Origin: an uncultured Chryseobacterium sp.
GTDB taxonomy: Bacteria > Bacteroidota > Bacteroidia > Flavobacteriales > Weeksellaceae
Direction: 5' to 3'
NCBI GenBank assembly: GCA_913777465.1
Contig: CAJYRQ010000013.1
Span: forward strand, 17,579-81,578
DNA: 64,000 bases
The notes beneath the pieces are model-generated. The model made no database searches, was not told the origin of the DNA, and worked only from the letters and a program-made list of their open reading frames with translations. Shown here one piece after another: positions 43,795 to 52,932 of this stretch (the first letter of the stretch is position 1; the number at the start of each line of letters is the position of its first letter). A program made the position numbers and the translations under genes.

Positions 43795-44617
43795 ATAACA
43801 ATCTTATTTTATCTTCTAAAATATCGATGATCTTATCTTTGTATAAACCACCAATGGCTTTCTTGAAATTCTTTTTGCTCATCTGCACCTCCTCTTTAAT
43901 TTCTTCCGGAGAAGATTTGTCTGAAAGGTGGAGCAGTCCGTAATTTTCTTCCAGCTTATCCAGGATTTTCTTTTTGAATTCATCGATGTTTTCAAATCCT
44001 TCAGGCTGCAGGGAAACATCAATTTTTCCGTCTTCCCGGATGGCTTTGATGTATCCGGTTTCTTCGGATAAAGGGTATAATTTTTTGAAAACATCGGAAG
44101 CATAGATCAGGCCGATGTATTTTTTATTGATCACCACATTCCAGCCCAGTTCGCTTTCATTCATCATGATTAGGTCTACTTTATCGCCTTTCTGAAAAGG
44201 AAGATCCTCGTATTGCGGGTTTCTTTTAAATTTGGTGGTTCCGGTGATGAGCTCCATATCCTCATCGATATAAATGTGCACCAGATATCTTTTGCCTTCG
44301 ATGATCTTGGTTTTCTGCTGCTTGTACGGAATGAAAAGATCCTTAATAATCCCCCAATCCATGAATGCGCCGCTCGGCAGGCTTTGCACACAGCTCATTA
44401 CCGCAAACTCATCCACTTCCGCCAACGGAATTTCTGTGGTGGCTTTTAATTTTCCATCATCCTGATAGACGAAAACCTCCATGTCATCACCTTCTTCTTT
44501 TTCATCCTGAATGAAAATTTTGGGAAGGAAAGCTTTTTCACCGGATTCGTCCGTAAGGATCCATCCTGAGTTGTTTTTATCTGAAATTTTTAAAGTCTGG
44601 GTTTTTCCGATTTGCAT
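43793..44617 (-). CDS. cvfB: CvfB-like S1-domain RNA-binding protein
   Basis: CvfB/YitL-type protein of 274 aa: three S1-like OB folds followed by a C-terminal winged helix. Seen: an N-terminal S1-like strand set (TLKISDKNNSGWILTDE), PSGAFMDWGIIKDLFIPYKQ as the second S1 core, GYIKAIREDGKIDVSLQPEG as the third, and SPEEIKEEVQMSKKNFKKAI as the winged helix. In Staphylococcus CvfB affects RNA and virulence gene levels; here the role is unknown. It is probably cytoplasmic and transcribed alone. Confidence 0.9.
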   Translation of the reverse strand: MQIGKTQTLKISDKNNSGWILTDESGEKAFLPKIFIQDEKEEGDDMEVFVYQDDGKLKATTEIPLAEVDEFAVMSCVQSLPSGAFMDWGIIKDLFIPYKQQKTKIIEGKRYLVHIYIDEDMELITGTTKFKRNPQYEDLPFQKGDKVDLIMMNESELGWNVVINKKYIGLIYASDVFKKLYPLSEETGYIKAIREDGKIDVSLQPEGFENIDEFKKKILDKLEENYGLLHLSDKSSPEEIKEEVQMSKKNFKKAIGGLYKDKIIDILEDKIRLL

Positions 44618-44636
44618 GGATGATAAAATTAGTCGA

Positions 44637-44644
44637 CAAAGGTA
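44637..44644 (-). promoter_or_regulatory. cvfB promoter -7 box
   Basis: On the minus strand TACCTTTG, a TAnnTTTG match 19 bases before the ATG at 44617. Confidence 0.5.
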
Positions 44645-44664
44645 CGGAAATTGCCGATTTCAAC

Positions 44665-45147
44665 CTATTGATAATCCTCCAAATCTTTTTTCAGCCCGGC
44701 AGCCTCTTTCAGGTAATCTTTTTTTTCTTCTGGTTTGCCGGATATTCCTGCAGTTTTAATAAGCTTTCCGTTCAGGTAATAATGCCTTGATTCCGACATC
44801 AGCACCGGGTGCTTCAGGAGTCCGTTCCCGCCTGAGATCCTGTATTTTTTAAAATGAACAAAAACCGGTTGGCCATGATCGAAAAAATATTCCGTCAGAT
44901 ATTTCCATGCCGATACGCTCACCGAATATTCCATTTTCTTGAGTTCCCCTTTATAATAAAATCCTTTGAGCTCGCTGCCATTATCCGTAACCTGCCCTTT
45001 CTCAACGAAGTATTCGTTAGGCACTGTTTTTAGCGTATAATTACCGGCTTTGTTGATCTGTTCAACGGTTTTCCGGATAGCGCTAATATCTTGGCCAAAC
45101 ACGGAGCCAAAAATGAGGACTGAAATAAAGAAAAATAAATTCCGCAT
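44665..45147 (-). CDS. Hypothetical exported protein
   Basis: Protein of 160 aa with signal peptide MRNLFFFISVLIFGSVFGQ. The mature part has a central beta-rich stretch (GFYYKGELKKMEYSVS, SRHYYLNGKLIKTAG) loosely like MORN/YwqK-type strands, and a helical end. It lies 26 bases after the DUF4476 gene on the same strand, so they may be co-transcribed. Role unknown. Confidence 0.75.
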   Translation of the reverse strand: MRNLFFFISVLIFGSVFGQDISAIRKTVEQINKAGNYTLKTVPNEYFVEKGQVTDNGSELKGFYYKGELKKMEYSVSVSAWKYLTEYFFDHGQPVFVHFKKYRISGGNGLLKHPVLMSESRHYYLNGKLIKTAGISGKPEEKKDYLKEAAGLKKDLEDYQ

Positions 45148-45173
45148 TTTTTTTTATTTAAAGATGAGAAAAA

Positions 45174-46073
45174 TTAAAGATTGGAAATATAATCCATTAC
45201 TTCCTTTCTGCTGCTTTCAAAATCCAGAGCATCCCCTACCATGAAATATCTATGCTTGTCGACACACTGTGGAAAAAGCAATTTAGCCAATGCAATTTTA
45301 TTTTTATCAAAGCTTAAATCTTTTACAAGAGTGCCGATCTGTTTTGCAGTAAACATGGCGTGGCGGCCCTGCGCTTTGATGAAGGCGATCTTTTTATCAT
45401 CGAACCAGGCCTCTTTTTTCATGGCTGAAAAAAACCGCTGAAAATCCTGGTTGTTCATAACATTCGGGTAATTTCCACTGTTGTCCGAATCACCCTGGCT
45501 TCCGTATGGATTGTTCCACACATCGTTCCAGCTGTTGAAACCGTATGACTGGTTTGGTACAGGATAATTATCCAGCAGGTACAGACCTTCTGTCGTGAAA
45601 AAATCCAGGACCATCCTGCTGTTGTTCCGTACATTTAAAGTCGTTCTGTATACGAGATAGCCGCTTTCATAAATGGAAACCGGGATTCTTCCTGCCGGCA
45701 GATCGAAAAACCGGTACCGCCCGGAATTGTTGGACATATACTGGTCCCCTACTTCCACGCTGAAAAATCCCTGTTCGGGAATCCTGAGAAAAACTTCTGA
45801 ATACCCGTAATCCGGATTCCACTGGTAGTTTGGGTTTTTAATTCTTAAACCGTCGGTATTCCCGTTTCTGAATCCTGAGTTATTGTTATTGTTGCCTCTA
45901 TTGTTGTTGTTGTTGTTGTTGTTGTTGTTCTGAACTTTTGCTTTGGAATCCGACGATCCCAATTCGGAAACGGATGCTTCGTTTTTCAGCCGTTCTCCCG
46001 CTTTTCCGGCCTGCTGTGCTGATGCATAACTTCCCACCGCCACAAGAGCCAATCCGATGATTATCTTTTTCAT
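45174..46073 (-). CDS. Exported DUF4476-domain protein with polyasparagine tract
   Basis: Protein of 299 aa with signal peptide MKKIIIGLALVAVGSYASAQ. After it comes a low-complexity run of ten asparagines, then RG, then more asparagines. The middle is a beta-sandwich-like domain (FFSVEVGDQYMSNNSGRYRF). The C-terminal about 90 residues are DUF4476 (FQRFFSAMKKEAWFDDKKIA, then LSFDKNKIALAKLLFPQC), a domain common in Bacteroidota of unknown role. Confidence 0.85.
   Translation of the reverse strand: MKKIIIGLALVAVGSYASAQQAGKAGERLKNEASVSELGSSDSKAKVQNNNNNNNNNNRGNNNNNSGFRNGNTDGLRIKNPNYQWNPDYGYSEVFLRIPEQGFFSVEVGDQYMSNNSGRYRFFDLPAGRIPVSIYESGYLVYRTTLNVRNNSRMVLDFFTTEGLYLLDNYPVPNQSYGFNSWNDVWNNPYGSQGDSDNSGNYPNVMNNQDFQRFFSAMKKEAWFDDKKIAFIKAQGRHAMFTAKQIGTLVKDLSFDKNKIALAKLLFPQCVDKHRYFMVGDALDFESSRKEVMDYISNL
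45899..45930. repeat. (TTG)n microsatellite coding for polyasparagine
   Basis: About ten trinucleotide units on +, read as AAC asparagine codons in the DUF4476 protein on the minus strand. Same repeat unit as at 19500 but in a different codon phase. Confidence 0.93.
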
Positions 46074-46101
46074 ATCCTGTTTTATTTTATGATTTTATCC
46101 T

Positions 46102-46130
46102 TAAAAAAAGGAGAGGCCAATGCCTCTCCT
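46102..46130 (-). terminator. lpdA terminator
   Basis: AGGAGAGGC and GCCTCTCCT pair across a 4-base loop, with seven T on the minus strand. Confidence 0.88.
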
Positions 46131-46171
46131 AATTTACAAATATTTTAAATGATTATCCGTATAATAAGATA

Positions 46172-47575
46172 TTACATATGAATCGGTCTTTTTGCCGTTG
46201 CATCCAAGGCCGCTTCTTTGATCGCTTCCGCATACGTCGGGTGTGCATGTGAGCTTCTGGCAATATCTTCTGCACTGGCACGGAATTCCATAGCGATTAC
46301 CCCTTCTGCGATAAGGTCGGCTGCTCTCGCGCCTATGATGTGCATCCCTAAAATTTCATCGGTTTTTTCATCAGCAATGATTTTCACCAGTCCGTCTACA
46401 TCACCGCTTGCACGGCTTCTTCCCAAAGCTCTCATCGGGAAAGAACCTACTTTGTAGGCGACACCATCCTCTTTTAACATCTCTTCGGTTCTACCTACTC
46501 CAGCCACTTCAGGCCATGTATACACCACTCCGGGGATCAGGTTGTAATTGATGTGCGGTTTCTGTCCGGCCAGAGTTTCAGCAACGAAAACCCCTTCTTC
46601 TTCCGCTTTGTGGGCCAGCATTGCCCCTTGGATAACGTCTCCGATGGCATAAATATTCGCTACATTGGTCTGAAGATGGTCGTTTACTTTTACCCTTCCT
46701 CTTTCGTCCAGCTCCACCCCTGATTTTTCAAGGGCAAGACCGTCGGTGAAAGGTCTTCTTCCTACGGAAACAAGACAATAATCGCCTTCCACGACTACTT
46801 CCGCTCCTTTTTTATCTTTGGCTGTAATTTTTACGGTATCCCCGTTTCTTTCCACTGCGGAAACCGCTGTAGAAAGCATAAACTTCATGCCCTGTTTTTT
46901 AAGAACTTTCGTCAATTCTTTGCTCAAAGCGCCATCCATTCCCGGAATGATCTTATCCATAAACTCCACTACGGTTACCTGGGCACCTAATCTTAAGTAA
47001 ACGGAACCCAATTCAAGACCGATGACCCCTCCACCGATGACCACTAAGTGCTTAGGAATTTCTTTAAGGTTTAAAGCTTCCGTAGAAGTAATCACCCTTT
47101 CCTTATCAATCGTGATGAAAGGTAAAGAAGACGGCTTGGAGCCGGTAGCGATGATGGTATATTTGGATTCGATCGTTTCCGTAGAACCGTCGTTTTTTGT
47201 TACTTTAATCTGGTTGGCAGATTCGAAGCTTCCTACGCCTTCAAAAACAGTGATTTTGTTTTTGTTCATCAGGTAGCTGATTCCGTCCGTATTTTGTTTG
47301 ATCACCTCGTTTTTACGCTCGATCATCCTTGCAATATCAGCCTGAGGCTCGTTGATGATGATTCCGTGGCCTGCAAAATTATGCTTGGCGTTCTCGAAAT
47401 GCTCGGAGCTGTCTAAAAGTGCTTTCGACGGGATACATCCCACGTTAAGACAGGTTCCGCCCAAAGTCGGGTATTTTTCAATAATTGCTGTTGTGAAACC
47501 TAATTGCGCGGCACGGATTGCAGCAACATAACCACCAGGACCGGAACCGATTACGGTAACATCGAATTGACTCAT
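46172..47575 (-). CDS. lpdA: Dihydrolipoyl dehydrogenase
   Basis: E3 subunit that reoxidises dihydrolipoamide in the pyruvate and 2-oxoglutarate dehydrogenase and glycine-cleavage complexes. At 467 aa it has normal length. FAD loop IGSGPGGYVAAIRAAQLG, redox-active disulfide GGTCLNVGCIPSK, NAD loop VIGGGVIGLELGSVY, second FAD motif ANIYAIGDVIQG and the C-terminal base His-Glu in HAHPTYAEAIKEA are all present. No E1 or E2 genes are nearby, so it may be shared among complexes. It has its own promoter and terminator. Confidence 0.97.
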   Translation of the reverse strand: MSQFDVTVIGSGPGGYVAAIRAAQLGFTTAIIEKYPTLGGTCLNVGCIPSKALLDSSEHFENAKHNFAGHGIIINEPQADIARMIERKNEVIKQNTDGISYLMNKNKITVFEGVGSFESANQIKVTKNDGSTETIESKYTIIATGSKPSSLPFITIDKERVITSTEALNLKEIPKHLVVIGGGVIGLELGSVYLRLGAQVTVVEFMDKIIPGMDGALSKELTKVLKKQGMKFMLSTAVSAVERNGDTVKITAKDKKGAEVVVEGDYCLVSVGRRPFTDGLALEKSGVELDERGRVKVNDHLQTNVANIYAIGDVIQGAMLAHKAEEEGVFVAETLAGQKPHINYNLIPGVVYTWPEVAGVGRTEEMLKEDGVAYKVGSFPMRALGRSRASGDVDGLVKIIADEKTDEILGMHIIGARAADLIAEGVIAMEFRASAEDIARSSHAHPTYAEAIKEAALDATAKRPIHM

Positions 47576-47617
47576 GTTATTTATGAATTTGTTTATTTAT
47601 TATCTCTTTAGTTCTTA

Positions 47618-47625
47618 CAAATTTA
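47618..47625 (-). promoter_or_regulatory. lpdA promoter -7 box
   Basis: TAAATTTG on the minus strand, about 43 bases before the lpdA ATG. Confidence 0.5.
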
Positions 47626-47691
47626 ACGATTAATTGCCACGTGAGAAAGTGAGTTTTATCAAGTTTGTAATAAATTACCTTCTGGGTAACT

Positions 47692-48249
47692 CTATTTTAA
47701 TCGCTCTTTAATAAGTTTGCTGTAAAAATTAAATTTATCTTTTTTATCCCATTCATCATAAATTTGAACAATTTGCCAAAGTTCATCTGTAGTCATATCC
47801 TTTGGATTCTTTTTTAAAACCTCAGAAAGTATTTTATTTTGACACTTAAATCTCCTGATTTCTTTTCGGCAAATCAAGCAATGTACAGGAATAGATTTTA
47901 TGTAGAATTTTAACTGCTCATACCAAACTTTTTTCTCTTCTTTGGTAAACGTAAATTCATTTTTACATCTCTTACATATCAAGTTGACATCATCATAGAT
48001 TAAATCCGGACTAAACGTTCTGCCTTGCTGTGATAAGTTTGACACTAAAGCTTTCTTATCATCAATACATTGATCACAGGCCCATTTAAAATTCGAATCA
48101 ATCAACAATTCAAACAAATTATATTCATGATCAGAGTTTCTTACAACATCTGTATTTTTTAAAACAGACAAACTTATTAATACCTCCGATTGATCTCTGA
48201 GAAGCCCACAGCACTTACATTTAGCATATTTTATGTTTTTACGCTTCAT
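47692..48249 (-). CDS. Hypothetical cysteine-rich protein
   Basis: Protein of 185 aa with four cysteine pairs spread along it: CKCC near residue 10, CDQC near 58, CKRC near 92 and CLIC near 123. This points to two zinc ribbons. The rest is basic and helical (IKYAKCKCCGLLRDQSEV at the start). I know no family. It is in the same direction as its hypothetical neighbour at 48297, which also has CxC and CxxC pairs, so both may bind zinc. Confidence 0.68.
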   Translation of the reverse strand: MKRKNIKYAKCKCCGLLRDQSEVLISLSVLKNTDVVRNSDHEYNLFELLIDSNFKWACDQCIDDKKALVSNLSQQGRTFSPDLIYDDVNLICKRCKNEFTFTKEEKKVWYEQLKFYIKSIPVHCLICRKEIRRFKCQNKILSEVLKKNPKDMTTDELWQIVQIYDEWDKKDKFNFYSKLIKERLK

Positions 48250-48296
48250 TATTATAACTGCTTTGAGTAAAGGATAGATTTAATTAATTCTTTAAA

Positions 48297-48641
48297 TCAA
48301 ATATCTATTTTCCCAACGCCAAATGCTGTCGTATTTCCAAAAAAACCACCACCGTAGACATACCACTCCAGTCCTTCAATGTATTCTAAAGCATTTTCAG
48401 GCGTAATCTGCGGACGGTCTTTTTTGGATACCATTCCTTTGTACCATTTGCCGGATTCAGGAGTAGAATCTGCATGGAAAGCATACCTTATCCAAATCCT
48501 CTGGCAAAGTTTGCACTGCTGAATGCTTACTTCGGCATTTTTTCCGTGGGTCTGATCGATGCCCAGTGCCGAAGTTCTGAATTCCGTATAGGATGCGGTG
48601 GGCTTTTCACAGGCACATCCCAATTTCTGCATTTTAATCAT
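48297..48641 (-). CDS. Hypothetical protein with cysteine pairs
   Basis: Protein of 114 aa from the ATG at 48641 (MIKMQKLGCACEKP); a second ATG at 48632 is possible. The longer reading from 48677 is rejected because it overlaps a promoter box. CAC near residue 9 and CKLC near 43 could bind a metal. The C-terminal part (ALEYIEGLEWYVYGGGFFG) is aromatic and glycine-rich. Family unknown. Confidence 0.68.
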   Translation of the reverse strand: MIKMQKLGCACEKPTASYTEFRTSALGIDQTHGKNAEVSIQQCKLCQRIWIRYAFHADSTPESGKWYKGMVSKKDRPQITPENALEYIEGLEWYVYGGGFFGNTTAFGVGKIDI

Positions 48642-48674
48642 GAATGAAAATTGATTTTTTAATAATTGAACGCC

Positions 48675-48682
48675 CAAAAATA
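48675..48682 (-). promoter_or_regulatory. Promoter -7 box of the gene at 48297-48641
   Basis: TATTTTTG on the minus strand; a TSS near 48668 fits the ATG at 48641. Confidence 0.45.
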
Positions 48683-48715
48683 TGGAAACAGATTCCTGCA
48701 GGCAAACCGGAAGAA

Positions 48716-49798
48716 TTAACGCTTTACGAGATCCAGCAAAACTTTTTCGTACCGATCCAGAATAATATGTTTTGAAAACCTGGATTTGATACAGCTTTCA
48801 ATAGCTTCCGGATCATGATGTTCGTGGAGGACGCTCATGATTTTCTGTGCAAAATCCTCATGGTTCCCGATGTCGGAAACTTCCCCGTTGATGTTATCCA
48901 GAATAATTTCATTGATTCCACCCGGACAGTTGTTGGCTAAAGAATAGGTTCCGCAGGCGCCGGCTTCCAGCAACACATTCGGGAATCCCTCATATCTTGA
49001 CGAAAGAATAAAAAGATCGGCATGTTTCAGAAACGGGTAAGGGTTTTCCTGCCGTCCGTGAAAAATAACATTTTCCAGTCCTAAAAATTCCTTCATCTGA
49101 TGCAGCAGGTCACGGTCTTGTCCGTCACCGAGGATATGAAGCATTACATTTTCGTTTTTAAGCCTTGAAAATACTTTCAGCAGGTTGTCGAAGCCTTTTC
49201 TTGATGACAGGTTTCCGATGGCCACCACATTTTTATAATTGTATCTGAAGCTCCCGGGTTTTGGGGCATCGGTAAGTTTTTCTTCGATAAAATCAAAATC
49301 TACCGGATTGTTGATCTTGATGACTTTCTCCGGCTTAATCCTGAAATTCCGGGTGAGATCCTTCAGCATGTCATCACTTTGCGCAATGATCCTGTGGTAA
49401 TTGTTGTAAAAATTATAGAAGAATTTTATTTCTTTCCGCGTCACGTGCTGCGTCACCACATTGGTCTCGCGGGCAATGAATCTCGTTTTTGGAAAAAGTT
49501 TGATAAACAACGAAAGATACGCGTTAACTTCACCGAAACCCGAAAACACGATATCCGGTTTTCTGCGGTAGATTTCTGCCAGGATAGGCTTTAACGAGTG
49601 CCTGATCCTCTCGGTATTGATGTCGATGATTTCCACATCTTCTTTCAGGAAATTCAGGTAGCCGCCCTGTTTGCGCAAGAGCAAAATCTTAGGCTCAAAC
49701 CGGTCCCGTGAGAGATGGTTTGCAATGGTGGTAACAATCCTTTCCGCGCCGCCGGTCTCCAGATCCGGCAGGATAAATATGACAGAGATCTTTTTCAT
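48716..49798 (-). CDS. GT4-type glycosyltransferase
   Basis: Retaining GT-B glycosyltransferase of 360 aa. The start ISVIFILPDLETGGAERIV is typical of GT4 (acceptor-side glycine loop GGAE). The donor side has VAIGNLSSRKGFDNLLKVF, LHILGDGQDRDLL and the late SSRYEGFPNVLLEAGACG, where the E-x7-E pattern holds the sugar nucleotide. Acceptor and sugar are unknown; surface polysaccharide or lipid synthesis is likely. No other polysaccharide gene lies next to it. Confidence 0.93.
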   Translation of the reverse strand: MKKISVIFILPDLETGGAERIVTTIANHLSRDRFEPKILLLRKQGGYLNFLKEDVEIIDINTERIRHSLKPILAEIYRRKPDIVFSGFGEVNAYLSLFIKLFPKTRFIARETNVVTQHVTRKEIKFFYNFYNNYHRIIAQSDDMLKDLTRNFRIKPEKVIKINNPVDFDFIEEKLTDAPKPGSFRYNYKNVVAIGNLSSRKGFDNLLKVFSRLKNENVMLHILGDGQDRDLLHQMKEFLGLENVIFHGRQENPYPFLKHADLFILSSRYEGFPNVLLEAGACGTYSLANNCPGGINEIILDNINGEVSDIGNHEDFAQKIMSVLHEHHDPEAIESCIKSRFSKHIILDRYEKVLLDLVKR

Positions 49799-50184
49799 CC
49801 CTGTAAAATTAGTAAAAAGTTTTGGTACTGTTCTTAACTATATCCATTTACTTATTTGATTAAAATTTTATTTCTAAGAACTTGTTTAAGTTTAACTTTT
49901 ATATTTTAACATTAAGAATTTAAGGTATTTTAGCTTAAAGAAATCAATATATCGGTTGCCAGCATATTCAATTAAATTAATTGAAATCATCGTATTAAGG
50001 TGAAGAATAAATAAAGTTTATTTAATTCAGAAATTAAGAAAAATGACAGAAAGTTTGCTGAATTAAAATTTAAACAGGCCTTAAAAGATTATAGAGGATA
50101 TAAATTTCGATTTTAATCAATTTTTTATAAAGTAAATGATTAATGAAGTAACAAACTTAAATTTCTTCCTATCCTCGTATATTA

Positions 50185-50289
50185 ACATGGTATTTGACTG
50201 CGTCGAATCTTCGATTTCCTAGATCCAAATATGAATCTCTCTACCGGTTCTCTAATACTATGTTTAGATCCCTTGCGGGGATGACAAAT
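50185..50289 (-). repeat. Dispersed hairpin repeat, copy B
   Basis: Inverted relative to copy A. On the minus strand it reads TTTGTCATCCCCGCAAGGGA, then ATAGTATTAGAGAACCGG and later GAAGATTCGACGCAGTCAA, in the same order and spacing as copy A. Confidence 0.8.
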
Positions 50290-50323
50290 ACCGTGTTAAA
50301 ATTACGTCTTTATAATTTAATTA

Positions 50324-50358
50324 AAAGAGCCGTCTCATAACTAATGAAACGGACTCTT
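50324..50358 (-). terminator. Terminator-like hairpin after recQ and the small ORF
   Basis: AAAGAG-CCGT and ACGG-CTCTTT pair with a small bulge around a 14-base loop, followed on the minus strand by TTTTAATT. Confidence 0.55.
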
Positions 50359-50451
50359 TCTGTTTTTTTCTCCATTTTCTTATTGGAGAAAGATTTTCAC
50401 ATAGTCAATTCTTAATCTATATTATTGAATTGTAAAGCTGACTCTTTAAAT

Positions 50452-50577
50452 TTATTTTCTTCCCTGTATAAACCAGGATATAAAAAAATTAAAAACATAT
50501 ATTAAAACATAAAAACCCAATACAAATAAGCTCAGGTAAAATAATGCTTTTACAATGTCTTTGAAATAATATTTCAT
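50452..50577 (-). CDS. Tiny membrane protein, 41 aa, directly after recQ
   Basis: The recQ stop codon TAA is followed at once by ATG and a frame of 41 codons: MKYYFKDIVKALFYLS, then a hydrophobic stretch to FFISWFIQGRK. Residues about 11-37 form one membrane helix, with basic residues at both ends. The zero-base junction suggests translation coupled to recQ. A terminator-like hairpin lies about 95 bases downstream. I recognise no family, and small size makes chance possible, but the adjacency and clean single-helix pattern support it. Confidence 0.6.
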   Translation of the reverse strand: MKYYFKDIVKALFYLSLFVLGFYVLIYVFNFFISWFIQGRK

Positions 50578-52782
50578 TTAATTAGCGACATCACTGATGA
50601 ATTTAATCCTAAGCATCCTGACCTCTTCATCGGAAAGCTCATCCCCGAATTCATCAAGAAGGACCTTCATGCTGTCGCTTTCGGATTCGTTCATAAATTC
50701 CATAAAACCGTCTACGATATCTTCGTCAAAATTATCCTCGATGTAGTAGTCGATATTGAGCTTGGTTCCCTGATAAACGATGCGTTCCATTTCCTTCAGC
50801 AGCTCATCCATGGATAGGTTTTTGGCCCGGGCAATATCTTCAAGATCGATCTTCTTGTCGGTACTCTGGATAATAAAAACTTTGTGGCTGGATTTGTTAG
50901 CCACCTGTTTCAGCACCATATCCTGAGTACGCTCGATGTTGTTTTCTTCTACGTATTTGCTGATGAAATCGGCGAATTCTTTCCCGTATTTTTTGGCTTT
51001 TCCTTCACCTACGCCATAGATTTTGGCGATCTCGTCTACTTTTACCGGATACTGAACCGTCATGTCTTCGAGACTCGGATCCATAAATACCGTATAAGGC
51101 GGAATTCCGTGCTTCTTGGCTACTTTTTTCCGCAATTCTTTCAGCTGGTTGAAAAGATTCTGGTCCAAGCCGCCACCGGACTGCATCTGCACCTGATCGC
51201 TCTCCGCTTTGGTCTGCGTTAAGTCAAATTCCCGGTCTTCGGCAATAAGGAAAGAATGTTCCAGTTTTCCATCAAGCACCAGTCTTCCTTTATCCGAAAT
51301 TTTCAGGACGCCGTAGGTTTCGATATCCTTGGTCAAGAAATTCTGAACCGTTGCCTGTCGCAGGACCGTTTTCCAGTGGTTGTCTTTTTCTTCTTTCCCG
51401 AATCCGAAATAAGGACTCTGATCCAGCTTATATGATTTTGTAACAGCGGTTTCTTTTCCGGCAATCACGGTAATAAGATCTTTTGCCTTGAATTTTTCAC
51501 CGGTATCCCTGATGAGTTCCAGTGCTTTCTTCAGATCATCCGTCGCATCTTTCAGCTTCGGCGGATTGGAAGAATTGTCGCACATCTTGGCACCATCCCC
51601 GTTTACAGGATCAAAGTTTTCCCCAAAATAATACAGGATATACTGCCTTCTGCTCATGCATGTTTCGGCATAGCCTACCACTTCGTTCAGAAGCTGCAAT
51701 CCGATTTCTCTTTCGGAAACAGGCTTCTGGGCCAGGAATTTTTCGAGCTTTTCAATATCTTTCGGATCGTAATACGCTACGCAATGGCCTTCTCCTCCGT
51801 CGCGTCCGGCACGTCCGGTTTCCTGGTAATAACTTTCCAGGGATTTCGGGAAATCGTAATGGATCACGAAACGCACATCCGGCTTGTCGATTCCCATCCC
51901 GAAGGCAATTGTTGCTACAATCACGTCTACCTCTTCCATCAGGAATTTGTCCTGATTGGCAACCCTGACTTTCTGATCCAGACCGGCGTGATAAGGAAGG
52001 GCATTGATGCCGTTGACCTGGAGAAGCTGGGCAAATTCCTCTACCTTTCTGCGGCTCAGGCAATATACGATACCCGATTTTCCTTTATGGCGGTTGATAA
52101 AACGTACAATTTCCTTATCAACATTTACCTTCGGCTGTACTTCATAATACAGGTTCGGTCTGTTGAAGCTCTCCTTAAAAACTAAAGCATTCGTCATTCC
52201 CAGGGTTTTCTGGATATCGTCCTGGACTTTGGGAGTTGCTGTCGCCGTTAAAGCGATCACCGGAACATCAGCAATCTTATCGATAATGGATTTCAGGTTC
52301 CGGTATTCCGGCCGGAAATCATGCCCCCATTCCGAAATACAGTGTGCTTCATCAATAGCGCAGAATGAGATCTTGACATCTTTCAGAAAATCGAGGTATT
52401 CTTCTTTGATCAGTGATTCCGGAGCTACATAGAGCAGCTTTGTTTTTCCATTTTTTATATCGTCAAAAACCTGTTTGGTCTGGGTTTTGTTTAATGATGA
52501 ATTCAAAACATGGGCAACCCCGTCATCAGATGAAAGACCATTCACGGCATCTACCTGGTTTTTCATCAATGCGATGAGGGGCGATACCACAATGGCCGTA
52601 CCTTCCGAAATAAGAGCCGGAAGTTGATAGCATAAGGATTTACCACCGCCTGTTGGCATCAGAACAAAGATATCCTTACCATTCATAAGGTTTTCGATAA
52701 TCTGTTCCTGCTGGCCTTTGAAAGTGGAAAACCCGAAATATTTTTTCAATTCGCCTGATAAATTGGCTTTTTTTGCGCTCAT
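50578..52782 (-). CDS. recQ: ATP-dependent DNA helicase RecQ
   Basis: 3'-5' DNA helicase for recombination repair (734 aa). Walker [17 protein letters not shown] is at about 39-54, the DExH box is [19 protein letters not shown], and motif VI is [15 protein letters not shown]. The RecQ-C-terminal zinc region includes [14 protein letters not shown], and an HRDC domain lies around [19 protein letters not shown] further acidic C-terminal extension of about 110 residues makes it longer than the E. coli protein (about 609 aa). It is divergent from kdsD and followed by a tiny membrane-protein frame. Confidence 0.96.
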   Translation of the reverse strand: MSAKKANLSGELKKYFGFSTFKGQQEQIIENLMNGKDIFVLMPTGGGKSLCYQLPALISEGTAIVVSPLIALMKNQVDAVNGLSSDDGVAHVLNSSLNKTQTKQVFDDIKNGKTKLLYVAPESLIKEEYLDFLKDVKISFCAIDEAHCISEWGHDFRPEYRNLKSIIDKIADVPVIALTATATPKVQDDIQKTLGMTNALVFKESFNRPNLYYEVQPKVNVDKEIVRFINRHKGKSGIVYCLSRRKVEEFAQLLQVNGINALPYHAGLDQKVRVANQDKFLMEEVDVIVATIAFGMGIDKPDVRFVIHYDFPKSLESYYQETGRAGRDGGEGHCVAYYDPKDIEKLEKFLAQKPVSEREIGLQLLNEVVGYAETCMSRRQYILYYFGENFDPVNGDGAKMCDNSSNPPKLKDATDDLKKALELIRDTGEKFKAKDLITVIAGKETAVTKSYKLDQSPYFGFGKEEKDNHWKTVLRQATVQNFLTKDIETYGVLKISDKGRLVLDGKLEHSFLIAEDREFDLTQTKAESDQVQMQSGGGLDQNLFNQLKELRKKVAKKHGIPPYTVFMDPSLEDMTVQYPVKVDEIAKIYGVGEGKAKKYGKEFADFISKYVEENNIERTQDMVLKQVANKSSHKVFIIQSTDKKIDLEDIARAKNLSMDELLKEMERIVYQGTKLNIDYYIEDNFDEDIVDGFMEFMNESESDSMKVLLDEFGDELSDEEVRMLRIKFISDVAN

Positions 52783-52814
52783 CTAATTTTCTATTGCTAA
52801 ATTTGCATCTAATC

Positions 52815-52822
52815 CAAAGTTA
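52815..52822 (-). promoter_or_regulatory. recQ promoter -7 box
   Basis: TAACTTTG on the minus strand, about 33 bases before the recQ ATG. Confidence 0.5.
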
Positions 52823-52932
52823 TGAATTTTTCGCTTAAAATAAAAGCGAACGAATTTATAAAAAATAAAAATTATATTAAATATCCTTTTTGAACATAAC
52901 GTATTTAAAGGGAATTTTCATATACCGATAAA

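Larger units (their letters stand above)
49799..50451. other. 653-bp gene-free AT-rich stretch
   Basis: The first 380 bases are strongly AT-rich with no feature I can name. From about 50185 it holds copy B of the dispersed hairpin repeat, then a terminator-like hairpin at 50324-50358. No convincing coding frame. Confidence 0.65.

Noticed and set aside
49799-50451. Possible small RNA or gene in the AT-rich spacer
   Set aside because: No promoter, structure or frame stands out apart from the repeat and the terminator.
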